Source: an uncultured Prevotellaceae bacterium (GTDB lineage Bacteria; Bacteroidota; Bacteroidia; Bacteroidales; Bacteroidaceae). From it: DNA of 64,000 bases. A program made the position numbers and the translations under genes. The stretch is taken from assembly GCA_902785695.1 (NCBI GenBank), contig CACZZQ010000003.1:43250-107249 (forward strand), read 5' to 3'. A model generated the notes under the pieces. It searched no databases, was not told the origin of the DNA, and saw only the letters and a program-made list of their open reading frames with translations. Shown one piece after another: positions 26,147 to 34,379 of this stretch; within the stretch, counting starts at the first letter, position 1, and each line of letters begins with the position of its first letter.

Positions 26147-28324
26147 TTATTTGGCATGACTGTTTTCGGTTGCTGTCAGACCAAGTTGAGAGATACGATA
26201 CACGAAGTTGTTGAATGTAGTATATGGTGGCAACTGGCCCACGAATTCTTCCACTGCATATCGGTTGGCTTCTGTCAGATACATAAACAGAGAGTCCTTG
26301 TTTTCAAGACGCGTTTGAAGTTCGTTGAGCGCTTTCTGGTCTACATCCTTCCAGGTTCTGTTGGCACGTGTTACCATCAGGTTCATTGTTCCCATATTCA
26401 GAAGTCCGGAAGGAATAGAGTTTTCGTCAAGATTAGGATACTCAACTATGGCAATCTCATTAGGCATGATGTCAGGACAGAGGTCTTTGATATCGTTTGC
26501 CAATAAATAGCGGCTATCTTCCGCAAGAAAATCCTCGTCATAGGTCAGACGTCTGACTTGTAGTCCCAGACTCAGCCAATAGTTCTCTAATTCCTGAGCA
26601 ATATAGCTCTTGCCGTTTGCAGCATCTGTCGACAGCAGGTTAAGCACATTTTGCTGTCCTTCCTTAAAGTGTGGTAGCAGCGACTTGCTCAGATGGTGAA
26701 GTGCCATATCACTGATGGTCTTGTTGAATCGACGATAGCGCAGTGTGCTTTCTTTCGGATAACATCCCAAGACAGGAATACTCGTGATACGCTCTGAACG
26801 CATACGGTCGCGTAGTGTACGATCGAGCATCTCAATAATCATAAAGTAAAGGGCTGTCAGAAGGAATGTCAGCATAAATGATCCCAGAAGCACCATCATA
26901 CGGTTTGTAGGCTGGGCGTACATTGGGAACATCGGCGGATTGAGTACTCGCAGCACTGCTGTAGACATCTGAAGGTTGCGCTGGCGCAGACGTGCAGCAT
27001 TCAAAGCCCGAAGCATCTCCATATAGTTTGCTTCAATGAAGCCGATATGACGATCCTTTCGGTCAAGTGTAGCACCAATGGGTGAGAAGAATATAAACTG
27101 CTGGTCAATGCTTTGTTGCATGATATCCTGTGCACCAAGTTCTGCTTTCGTCTTTTCCAAAAGCACGACTTGCTCCAACCATCTGTCAATTAATGACGCA
27201 GCTTTCACGCCTGTATCCGTGTTGTAATTGGCTTTTTCCAATGCAAGAGCCAAATCTTTCATTTGTTTCGTTGTGGCGTTCAACTGTCGCTCGGCTTTTG
27301 CCAATTCAAGTTGCGCTTCGTTATTGTTGCCACCGTTCTCACTACTCATAAGTTTAAGATTTGCAATACGCGACTGCAGTCGGGTGATGTCTCTTACGAG
27401 TGTAGAATATTCTTTATTTGACTCAATGATCTTTGATCTGTCGCCCAGTTGCCTTTTGAGATAGGCTATCAAAGCTTCTGTCGTGGCGATATTCATTCGC
27501 AGGTCGTTGTTCTTGACTTGCTGTTGTGCTTCCAAAGCTGCCAGTTGCTTAGTCTGCTCACCATAGTTGATGATGCGGTGCTTGACATTATATCTGATAA
27601 GGTCGTTCTCAGCATTGGTTAGGTTCCTGTAGAGGCGTTTCACCTCTTTTTCAAAGAATTTTATGACATTGGAGGTCTCACCATATCTGAGTTGCTGATA
27701 TTGGTCTGCGAACACCTGATTAAGAATGTCAAGCGTGTTGTAGCAAATTCCTGGGTCATTAGCAGAATAAGAGATATCAATAATATCACTCTTCTCAAAC
27801 TGCATGACTTTCAGTCTGCTGGTAATACTGTTAATCCCGAAATAGGGGTGATAGTTGAGTAGGCCAAAGAGATAGTTGTCTTGTGAGGGCCGCTCGTATG
27901 CCTTGAGATTTCTGTACGAGTCTAATTCATTATTGGGATTAATCAGAGCCTTAACTTCTGCCGGTACACTGGCATTTAACTGCCGGAAATGTTCTGCTGT
28001 AATGTAATTATTGTCTTTATTTGTATTTCCGTACATCATACAGCGAGCAAACAGTCGTAATGCAACTTCATGTATGGTGTTGTCGGTCTGAATGATCAAC
28101 ATGAGGTTTGTGATGTTTGTCTGGGCATTGCCGCCTGCGACACCCGTACCACCTTCTATGTTATATCCAGTGATCATACCCGTATAGATAGTGGTATTGG
28201 CATCGTAGATGCGTTCCATGTTACGCGTCAAGAACCATGCGACAACGAGGGCAATCATTGGTAAGATGACAAGATACCAACGGATTTTAAATAAGAACCT
28301 GACTAAATATCTGAAAATATCCAT
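26147..28324 (-). CDS. Polysaccharide co-polymerase (Wzz/GumC-like) with degenerate tyrosine-kinase domain
   Basis: The 725-residue protein has TM1 (about 15-33), a long periplasmic coiled-coil region, TM2 (about 473-497), then a cytoplasmic domain placed where a BY-kinase normally sits. That domain keeps a P-loop remnant (LSTDAANGKSY near 560) but shows VEYPNL where Walker A'/B Asp residues belong, and it has no C-terminal Tyr cluster. It therefore should control chain length and couple to the outer-membrane exporter, but probably does not phosphorylate itself. It lies between the TolC-like gene and the polymerase. Confidence 0.83.
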   Translation of the reverse strand: MDIFRYLVRFLFKIRWYLVILPMIALVVAWFLTRNMERIYDANTTIYTGMITGYNIEGGTGVAGGNAQTNITNLMLIIQTDNTIHEVALRLFARCMMYGNTNKDNNYITAEHFRQLNASVPAEVKALINPNNELDSYRNLKAYERPSQDNYLFGLLNYHPYFGINSITSRLKVMQFEKSDIIDISYSANDPGICYNTLDILNQVFADQYQQLRYGETSNVIKFFEKEVKRLYRNLTNAENDLIRYNVKHRIINYGEQTKQLAALEAQQQVKNNDLRMNIATTEALIAYLKRQLGDRSKIIESNKEYSTLVRDITRLQSRIANLKLMSSENGGNNNEAQLELAKAERQLNATTKQMKDLALALEKANYNTDTGVKAASLIDRWLEQVVLLEKTKAELGAQDIMQQSIDQQFIFFSPIGATLDRKDRHIGFIEANYMEMLRALNAARLRQRNLQMSTAVLRVLNPPMFPMYAQPTNRMMVLLGSFMLTFLLTALYFMIIEMLDRTLRDRMRSERITSIPVLGCYPKESTLRYRRFNKTISDMALHHLSKSLLPHFKEGQQNVLNLLSTDAANGKSYIAQELENYWLSLGLQVRRLTYDEDFLAEDSRYLLANDIKDLCPDIMPNEIAIVEYPNLDENSIPSGLLNMGTMNLMVTRANRTWKDVDQKALNELQTRLENKDSLFMYLTEANRYAVEEFVGQLPPYTTFNNFVYRISQLGLTATENSHAK

Positions 28325-28339
28325 CTTCCAATACTTTTG

Positions 28340-29329
28340 TTAGTTAGTAGCCTTTGAATCCTTTTCTGAAATCTTTTCTGTATCTTTAGCGTTTTTTTCT
28401 GCTTTCTTGGCATCTTTTGCTTCTTGTTTGAGAATGGCTTTTTCCATTTTCTCACTCTCTTCAGCAGCTTTCTTAATACGCTTTTCTACAGCTTTATTCT
28501 CTTTGGCAATCTGCTTAGCCGTCTTTTCTATTGATTTGTCAAGAGTGATTTCAGTTGTTGTATTCGTGATAATTGGCGTATGTGTTAAAATCTCAAGTGT
28601 AACAATATCAGTGGTAATGGTTGTCAGCAGAGCCTGATAGTTGCCTGCTGCACTTTGCCCCTCTAATCCTGTGTGGGCATAGTTCTCGATATCCATGTTT
28701 CCATGATGGAATTCTACCTCGTTAAGGGAACTTGCACCTTGATATGCAGCAGCATTCTCGCCCGCAGTCTTTAGGGCTACAAGATTATTTGTTATGCGGA
28801 TATAGAGAGTAACGATCTCAAGTTTCAATTTGTCGAATGCGGCATCTTTTTGTATACGGGCATTGTCAACTTCCAGGCGTTTACGCTTGACAGAGTGGCC
28901 TAAGTCAAGAATGTCTTCCAAGGGTACACTTAAGTTGACACCAACATTCCAGTAGTTCTGTTCCGATGCATGTGGTTGCCAAACCATTCCCGTTCCGTAG
29001 CCGCTGCCTTGCGCTCCGTTCCAGATGTCCGAACGTCCATAGCTATAGCTGGCGTGTCCGCTGATGTACGAGAAGATATGCTTCTTTTGCTTTACCACCT
29101 CAGCTTGAGCAATTTCTTCCAGTTTAGCCATCTGTTGGATGGTAGGATTTGCTTTGGCATTTTCAAAAAGAACTGCCAATGGCGGTAGTTTGAACTCAGA
29201 GAAATTAATATCCTTGTCTTGGCTGGAATCAAAAAAACCAGCACTGATTCCGCTATCGTCAGCTGACTGTGCAGAAGCTGTTAGCGTGAATGTAATTAAG
29301 ACTAAAGTATATGCAAATCTAATTGTCAT
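28340..29329 (-). CDS. Short TolC-like outer-membrane protein with charged C-terminal tail
   Basis: The 329-residue product has a signal peptide (cut near SAQSAD). A TolC/OEP-like region follows (PTIQQMAKLEEIAQAEV, WNVGVNLSVPL, KLEIVTLYIRITNNLVALKTA), then a tail of about 75 residues almost entirely Lys, Glu and Ala. TolC proteins are usually 430-500 residues with two internal repeats; this one covers little more than one. The ATG at 29329 gives a proper signal peptide, unlike the longer frame. It sits between the priming transferase and the chain-length protein, so a role in export is likely. Confidence 0.75.
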   Translation of the reverse strand: MTIRFAYTLVLITFTLTASAQSADDSGISAGFFDSSQDKDINFSEFKLPPLAVLFENAKANPTIQQMAKLEEIAQAEVVKQKKHIFSYISGHASYSYGRSDIWNGAQGSGYGTGMVWQPHASEQNYWNVGVNLSVPLEDILDLGHSVKRKRLEVDNARIQKDAAFDKLKLEIVTLYIRITNNLVALKTAGENAAAYQGASSLNEVEFHHGNMDIENYAHTGLEGQSAAGNYQALLTTITTDIVTLEILTHTPIITNTTTEITLDKSIEKTAKQIAKENKAVEKRIKKAAEESEKMEKAILKQEAKDAKKAEKNAKDTEKISEKDSKATN

Positions 29330-29342
29330 TGTCCAATCGTAT

Positions 29343-30530
29343 TTATACGTCTTCTTTTTGCACAAAGGAGAAGAAAGTGCGGAAGATGATTTTCAAGTCG
29401 AGAGCCAGCGAGAATTTGCGTCCGTATTCTATGTCGAGTTGTTTGCGCTCTTCTGCCGACATCTTTCCACCTTTCCCGCGTTCCTCTACTTGCCATAATC
29501 CAGTCAGTCCTGCTGGTGCCATGAAACGGTCTATACTGTCATCGGCCGTTAGTTTCTCTGCTTCGTAGAGTGGTAATGGACGATTACCGACAATAGACAT
29601 ATCTCCTTTCAGGATATTGAACAGCTGTGGCAATTCATCTAAGCTATATTTGCGAATAAATCGTCCCACTTTCGTGACACGCGGATCATTCTCAATCTTT
29701 ACGAATGCATTGTTGATGTCTTCCTCCTTCTGTTTGCTGAAATCACTTTCGTTGATCATGTAATCATCACCAACCAGCATCACCTCGTCTTCGCTTATCA
29801 TCATGCCTGCCCCGGCTTCATCGTCAAACATCATTCTGTCTGAATAGGCGCTTTCGTCCGGGTTATCATTGGCTTTCGCTTTTGCATATTGATTTTCCGT
29901 TTTACTAAGCTCTTTCAGTCGTTTCTCTGCATCGGTGTACATTGAACGGAATTTCAGAAAGTCGAAAATCTTGTAGTTGGTTCCCACTCGTTTGGATTTA
30001 AACATCGCAGGGCCGGGGCTTTCCAACTTGATGGCAATGGCAGTAATGATCATGACGGGCGACATTACTATGATTGCCAGAGAAGAGAACACAATGTCAA
30101 ACAATCGTTTCCATAAGGGTATCTCAAATTGTATGACATTCTTTTTCTTGACATTAAAGTCAAAGAACATATCTTCTCTGTCACATATAAACTGCAGTTT
30201 CTTGTTGATTGCCAGCACAGGTGCGTCGCTGTCGAGCGTGTCGTTTATACCTGCCTCGTGATAAGCCTTTCGCACTTCTGGTGAAAGGTATGCAGTGATG
30301 AGTATGATATATATCCCTTGGCAATGCTGTTTTAGATATTTTATGGCTGCAACATCCTCTTCCAGTTCTTTCCTTTCAAATACAATAATATAGTGGTTGT
30401 TGATTTTGTGCTTATTGCACTCTTCAGCAACCTCCATAAAGCTGTTCTTGAAAACTACCTGTTTTTCGGGCAGGTATTTAAGATTTTCTTCTGACTTCGG
30501 ATTGTTTCCAAGGTAAATAATGCCAATCAT
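29343..30530 (-). CDS. Priming sugar-phosphate transferase with N-terminal pseudo-receiver
   Basis: The 395-residue protein ends in a bacterial sugar transferase (monotopic phosphoglycosyl transferase) domain. It has a membrane segment near 140-162, SPGPAMFKSKRVG, FRSMYTDAE, and NDPRVTKVGRFIRKYSLDELPQL with the Asp-Glu dyad. It would start repeat-unit synthesis on undecaprenyl phosphate. Residues 1-105 have a receiver-like alpha/beta pattern without the acidic phospho-site. About 60 acidic residues (about 207-270) are inserted between MYTDAEKRL and ENDPR. It starts 3 nt after a lone receiver gene. Confidence 0.85.
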   Translation of the reverse strand: MIGIIYLGNNPKSEENLKYLPEKQVVFKNSFMEVAEECNKHKINNHYIIVFERKELEEDVAAIKYLKQHCQGIYIILITAYLSPEVRKAYHEAGINDTLDSDAPVLAINKKLQFICDREDMFFDFNVKKKNVIQFEIPLWKRLFDIVFSSLAIIVMSPVMIITAIAIKLESPGPAMFKSKRVGTNYKIFDFLKFRSMYTDAEKRLKELSKTENQYAKAKANDNPDESAYSDRMMFDDEAGAGMMISEDEVMLVGDDYMINESDFSKQKEEDINNAFVKIENDPRVTKVGRFIRKYSLDELPQLFNILKGDMSIVGNRPLPLYEAEKLTADDSIDRFMAPAGLTGLWQVEERGKGGKMSAEERKQLDIEYGRKFSLALDLKIIFRTFFSFVQKEDV

Positions 30531-30533
30531 ACT

Positions 30534-30905
30534 TTAATCGTTCGGCAGAATCTTTTTTACACGGATTTTCAACTCCATGGGATTGAACGGCTTTACAATA
30601 TAGTCCTCTGCACCAGTTTCCAGGAGTCGTATGCGCTCGCTCGTTGAGTCTTCGCTGGAAAGCATGATGACAGGGATATGGCTGAACAATTCATTCTGCT
30701 TGATCCATTCCAGAAAATCATCGCCTCTCATGCCTGGCATTCGGATGTCTGAAATAATGAGGTCAGGTGTATTGCCGGCCTGTAGCCATTTTACACCTTG
30801 CAAGCCATCTGGCAACCATTGCACGTCGTAGTCACTCATCAGATAAATAGACAGCACTTTTGCAATAGTCTCTTTGTCGTCCAGTATTAGAATTTTCTTT
30901 TTCAT
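30534..30905 (-). CDS. Single-domain response regulator (CheY-like) heading the polysaccharide operon
   Basis: The 123-residue protein is only a receiver domain. It has ILILDDKE (acidic pocket), the phosphoacceptor Asp in LIISDIRMPG (about residue 53), the Ser/Thr in MLSSED and the Lys in YIVKPFN. It has no output domain. The start at 30905 was chosen because it opens the conserved KKKILILDD core; the longer frame adds 27 unconserved residues. As the first gene of the operon it may control the pathway by protein contact. Confidence 0.88.
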   Translation of the reverse strand: MKKKILILDDKETIAKVLSIYLMSDYDVQWLPDGLQGVKWLQAGNTPDLIISDIRMPGMRGDDFLEWIKQNELFSHIPVIMLSSEDSTSERIRLLETGAEDYIVKPFNPMELKIRVKKILPND

Positions 30906-30953
30906 TATGATATTTACTAAAAAAGTTCTTGTTTCATTGCCTATTACAATTTG

Positions 30954-30987
30954 CAAAGGTAAACAAAAAAATTGAAATGAGCACAAA
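30954..30987 (-). promoter_or_regulatory. Main promoter of the polysaccharide operon
   Basis: On the minus strand, TACCTTTG (30961-30954) is preceded at 22 nt by TTTG (30987-30984). The leader is about 45 nt. The run of minus-strand genes to 15608 can be read from here, with a second start at 21.5 kb. Confidence 0.65.
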
Positions 30988-31109
30988 ATGACAAAAAAAA
31001 TACTGCTATTTTTAAAAAATATGTATCTTGTTAAAAATAATTCAGGGGATTTGTCGTTAAAAAACGTATAAATAGAAGAAATGTATATTCAATTTATTTT
31101 TGAAAGACA

Positions 31110-32594
31110 ATGAGATATTTATTGGGATTCGATGTCGGCAGTTCTTCTGTTAAGGCATCATTGGTAAATGCCGACAACGGCAAGTGTGTGGCTTCTGCAT
31201 TCTTCCCCGAGAAGGAAGCTCCTATTATGGCAGCAAAGACAGGATGGGCAGAGCAGAAGCCAGAGTCTTGGTGGGAATATGCCAAGTCATCACTTCAGAA
31301 GATTATGCACGAGAGTGGTGCCAAGGGTGACGAGATCAAAGCTATCGGTATTTCCTATCAAATGCATGGACTGGTTTGCGTAGATAAGGATTTGCAGCCT
31401 CTGCGCCCTGCAATTATCTGGTGTGACTCGCGTGCCGTTCCCTATGGAGAGGCAGCATTTCGTGATCTTGGTTCAGACAAGTGTCTGTCTCATCTTCTGA
31501 ATTCTCCAGGCAACTTTACCGCAGCCAAGTTGGCTTGGGTCAAGCAGAACGAGCCCGACCTGTATAGCCGTATTTACAAGATCATGCTTCCTGGCGACTA
31601 TCTTGCCATGCGCCTTTCAGGTGTGGCAAATACCACGGTGAGCGGCCTTTCAGAGGGTATGTTCTGGGACTTCAAGGAGAATCAGGTGGCTCAGTTCCTG
31701 CTTGACTACTATGGCTTCGACCGTTCATTGATAGCAGATATCGTACCTACATTCTCAGAGCAATGTGTGGTTTCCGAGGCTGCTGCAGCAGAACTTGGCT
31801 TGAAGGCCGGCACGCCTATCACCTATCGTGGTGGCGACCAGCCCAACAATGCCCTTTCACTCAATGTGCTCAATCCTGGTGAGATTGCTGCTACCGCAGG
31901 TACTTCAGGTGTGGTTTACGGTGTTTTGGGCGATGTCAACTATGACCCCAAATCGCGTGTAAACACCTTTGCTCACGTTAATCATCAGGCCGATCAGACT
32001 CGTCTGGGTGTGCTGTTGTGCATCAACGGTACGGGTATTCTCAATGCTTGGGTTCATCGTAACATCACTCCTGGCATCGGCTATGCTGAGATGAACGACT
32101 TGGCCGCTCAGGCTCCTATTGGTAGCGATGGTGTGACGATTATCCCCTTCGGAAATGGTGCCGAGCGTGTATTGGAGAATCGCGAGATAGGCTGTTCCAT
32201 CAATGGTGTGAACTTCAACAAGCATTCTCAGGCTCACCTCGTACGTGCAGCTCAGGAAGGAATTGTGTTCTCGTTCTGCTATGGTATGGAGATTATGCAG
32301 CAGATGGGTATGGACATTAAGAAGATTCATGCCGGCAAGGCCAATATGTTCCTCAGCCCATTGTTCCGCGATACGCTGGCAGGTGTTAGCGGTGCCACTA
32401 TCGAGCTTTACGATACTGACGGTTCTGTAGGTGCAGCCAAGGGTGCAGGTATTGGTGCCGGTATCTATCAGAATGCTGATGAGGCTTTCGCATCACTTGA
32501 GAAGCTTCAGGTGATTGAGCCAGACGAGAAGCATCGTGCTGACTATGCCGCTGCTTATGCCGCATGGAAGGAAACCTTGAGCAAGAAGTTGTAA
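31110..32594 (+). CDS. xylB: Xylulokinase
   Basis: XylB phosphorylates D-xylulose for entry into the pentose phosphate pathway. The 494-residue FGGY protein begins with the phosphate-1 motif LLGFDVGSSSVKASLV. It has MHGLVCVD, IIWCDSRA, the catalytic Asp in YRGGDQPNNAL, TAGTSGVVYG, and the C-terminal adenosine loop GSVGAAKGAGIGAG. No xylA or transporter gene is adjacent. The 31110 ATG gives the canonical N-terminus. Confidence 0.93.
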   Translation: MRYLLGFDVGSSSVKASLVNADNGKCVASAFFPEKEAPIMAAKTGWAEQKPESWWEYAKSSLQKIMHESGAKGDEIKAIGISYQMHGLVCVDKDLQPLRPAIIWCDSRAVPYGEAAFRDLGSDKCLSHLLNSPGNFTAAKLAWVKQNEPDLYSRIYKIMLPGDYLAMRLSGVANTTVSGLSEGMFWDFKENQVAQFLLDYYGFDRSLIADIVPTFSEQCVVSEAAAAELGLKAGTPITYRGGDQPNNALSLNVLNPGEIAATAGTSGVVYGVLGDVNYDPKSRVNTFAHVNHQADQTRLGVLLCINGTGILNAWVHRNITPGIGYAEMNDLAAQAPIGSDGVTIIPFGNGAERVLENREIGCSINGVNFNKHSQAHLVRAAQEGIVFSFCYGMEIMQQMGMDIKKIHAGKANMFLSPLFRDTLAGVSGATIELYDTDGSVGAAKGAGIGAGIYQNADEAFASLEKLQVIEPDEKHRADYAAAYAAWKETLSKKL

Positions 32595-32612
32595 TCTCTT
32601 TGATTATCAGAC

Positions 32613-32652
32613 AAAAAAGTGGAGTTGCTCATTTGAACGTCTCCACTTTTTT
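32613..32652. terminator. Bidirectional terminator between xylB and the FHA gene
   Basis: AAAAAAGTGGAG (32613-32624) and CTCCACTTTTTT (32641-32652) are exact complements with a 16-nt loop. There is a T-run on either strand, so it can end both convergent transcripts. Confidence 0.85.
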
Positions 32653-32659
32653 CATATCC

Positions 32660-33211
32660 TTATTCCTTTTCTTCCGGGCCCTTCAGAATGATGCTTGTAG
32701 CACCAATGGTAAAGAGGGTGCCGCTTTCTATGACGCGCCTTTCGCGAGGTGGTATCTCTACGTTCTCAACGAAGGTGCCAGTATTGCTGTTGTTGTCGCG
32801 GAGGATATACTTCAGGTGTCCCTGTTTGTCGCGGCTTACGTTGATGGTGCAATGGTTCAGGTCAACGCTGGGATCAACGGTTTCAAACGGTGTGTTGATG
32901 GGGTTGCCCTTCTGGTGGCGGCCAATCACATTGTCGCCCATCTGCAGAGGGATAATCTGCTTGTAGTGGAACACGTTCTCGATAACCACGATGCTACCAT
33001 AGGCCATCTCTTCTTTGTCTTGAGTGGCATTGCCGTCGGCCATCATCTTGTTTTCCTCTTTTTGTGTCTCTCTCAGTTTCGAGGTGCCGATTCTGATGCC
33101 AAATTGCTTGTTGCAGTTTGGGCATTGGAATACCAAGGACTGACCGTCCTCGTATTTTGTTTCATCAAATGTGATGTAATTCTCGCATTTCGGGCAGCGT
33201 ATGCGCTTCAT
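32660..33211 (-). CDS. Zinc-ribbon and FHA domain protein
   Basis: The 183-residue protein has an N-terminal zinc ribbon (CPKC at about 6-9 and CPNC at about 30-33) and a C-terminal FHA domain (about 90-175) with GRHQKG and the LRDNNSNTGTFVEN segment. FHA domains bind phosphothreonine peptides, so the protein is probably a signalling adaptor. No Ser/Thr kinase is nearby in the window. It lies 26 nt downstream of the HU/SPOR gene on the same strand. Confidence 0.85.
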   Translation of the reverse strand: MKRIRCPKCENYITFDETKYEDGQSLVFQCPNCNKQFGIRIGTSKLRETQKEENKMMADGNATQDKEEMAYGSIVVIENVFHYKQIIPLQMGDNVIGRHQKGNPINTPFETVDPSVDLNHCTINVSRDKQGHLKYILRDNNSNTGTFVENVEIPPRERRVIESGTLFTIGATSIILKGPEEKE

Positions 33212-33237
33212 CTCAAAATGTGTTTAAAAAGTTGTTG

Positions 33238-34263
33238 TTATTTTACTTCTAATACCCAAGCATCGTTGAACTGCTTGTTCTGTCTACGCAGCGAGCGGAG
33301 CGAGTCGATAGCTTCCTCCTGAGTAGAATAGCTGCCATAGACCACGCGTAACATATTGGTTTTGTTGCTGGTCTGAAGCTTGGCATTCGTAATGCCATCC
33401 TGATTCAGCTGGTCGATGAAAATCTCTGCGTTACGCTGGGTAACTTGACTGGCCAATACAATCGTGTAGGTTGGTTTGGCTTCTTCGGCTACAGTCTTTT
33501 CTTCCGTAGCATCAGCCTCTGCCACTGTTTCAGCCTCGGCAGACGGGGTGCTTTCTTCCTGGCTGACAATGGTTTCTTCAGCCACTTTAACAGAGCCCCC
33601 CCCTATTTCTTCATTATCCTGCGTGGCATTGTATTGAGGCAGGGGTATGAAGGTGCTTTGCTGTACATCCAGAGCTGTGTTGTTGGACACTGGGGTGCTG
33701 ATCATGAAGAATACGATGGCCGCTGCTGCTACTGCAATAGCATTGCGCAACCACGACATTTTGATGGTGATGGCATCGTCTTTTGGCGAATCCACCTTGT
33801 CGCGAGCCTCTTCGTCGGAATTTGTTGTCTCAAGCTCTTCTGATGGCAGAGGCAAGAACTCGTACGAACTGAGTCCATAAAGAGTGGGCGTGAGAATTCC
33901 TGCTTCGCATGGTTCGAACTCCAGATTGCCGTCGTCATTAAGATGCAGTGTGCCAAGTCCGTTCAGTTCATAGGTGCCTTCAGTATCCAAGTGCTGTCGT
34001 ATCTCTGCAACTTTGGCTTCAATGCGTCTAAGGGCTTCTGGATAGCTGATGTCGTAGGCTTCGATGTATGACTGAACCAGCAGTGAATCGTTCATGGTCA
34101 GTCGCGGATTGAACCCAAGCGTACGAAGTGGCGGCAGGAAAATATTCTCTGCGCCTTCATAGCGTGCATCCACATGATGAGCCATGAATCCACCCAAGCC
34201 TGGAACAATGACGCAATCATTGTCCAGCAACAGAATTTCTATGTGTCTTTTCAGTTCAATCAC
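33238..34263 (-). CDS. HU-CCDC81-like and SPOR domain membrane protein, GTG start
   Basis: The 341-residue protein has two HU-like segments of the Bacteroidetes HU-CCDC81 family (about 1-130, with CVIVPGLGGFMAHH). A membrane helix (about 172-192), an acidic Pro/Ala/Glu linker and a C-terminal SPOR domain (about 262-341) that binds denuded peptidoglycan follow. The combination suggests a cell-envelope or division role linking cytoplasm and wall. The start is GTG at 34263; the conserved opening IELKRHIE follows directly. The -7 box TACCTTTG is only 4 nt away. Confidence 0.85.
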   Translation of the reverse strand: MIELKRHIEILLLDNDCVIVPGLGGFMAHHVDARYEGAENIFLPPLRTLGFNPRLTMNDSLLVQSYIEAYDISYPEALRRIEAKVAEIRQHLDTEGTYELNGLGTLHLNDDGNLEFEPCEAGILTPTLYGLSSYEFLPLPSEELETTNSDEEARDKVDSPKDDAITIKMSWLRNAIAVAAAAIVFFMISTPVSNNTALDVQQSTFIPLPQYNATQDNEEIGGGSVKVAEETIVSQEESTPSAEAETVAEADATEEKTVAEEAKPTYTIVLASQVTQRNAEIFIDQLNQDGITNAKLQTSNKTNMLRVVYGSYSTQEEAIDSLRSLRRQNKQFNDAWVLEVK

Positions 34264-34267
34264 GTTG

Positions 34268-34275
34268 CAAAGGTA
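34268..34275 (-). promoter_or_regulatory. -7 box of the HU/SPOR gene, 4 nt from a GTG start
   Basis: Minus-strand TACCTTTG-CAAC-GTG. Together with the divergent rfbC promoter it occupies the short 116-bp gap. Confidence 0.6.
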
Positions 34276-34340
34276 CGGTATTTTTCTGATTTAAGCAAAT
34301 AAAAAATCCAAAAAACTTATCTTTTCTGAATATAATATTG

Positions 34341-34348
34341 TACCTTTG
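34341..34348 (+). promoter_or_regulatory. -7 promoter box of rfbC-ugd
   Basis: TACCTTTG matches the consensus exactly. It leaves a leader of about 25 nt to the ATG at 34380. The -33 region is weak. Confidence 0.65.
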
Positions 34349-34379
34349 CACCTTGAAAACAAGAAAAACAGAAAAAGTG

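Noticed and set aside
15608-30905. Whole polysaccharide locus as recently acquired island
   Set aside because: No integrase, tRNA site or direct repeats at its borders are visible, and base composition by eye is only slightly more AT-rich than the neighbours.
32564-33322. Plus-strand ORF continuing from the xylB end across the FHA gene
   Set aside because: The terminator at 32613 and the clear minus-strand zinc-ribbon/FHA protein make this an antisense artefact.
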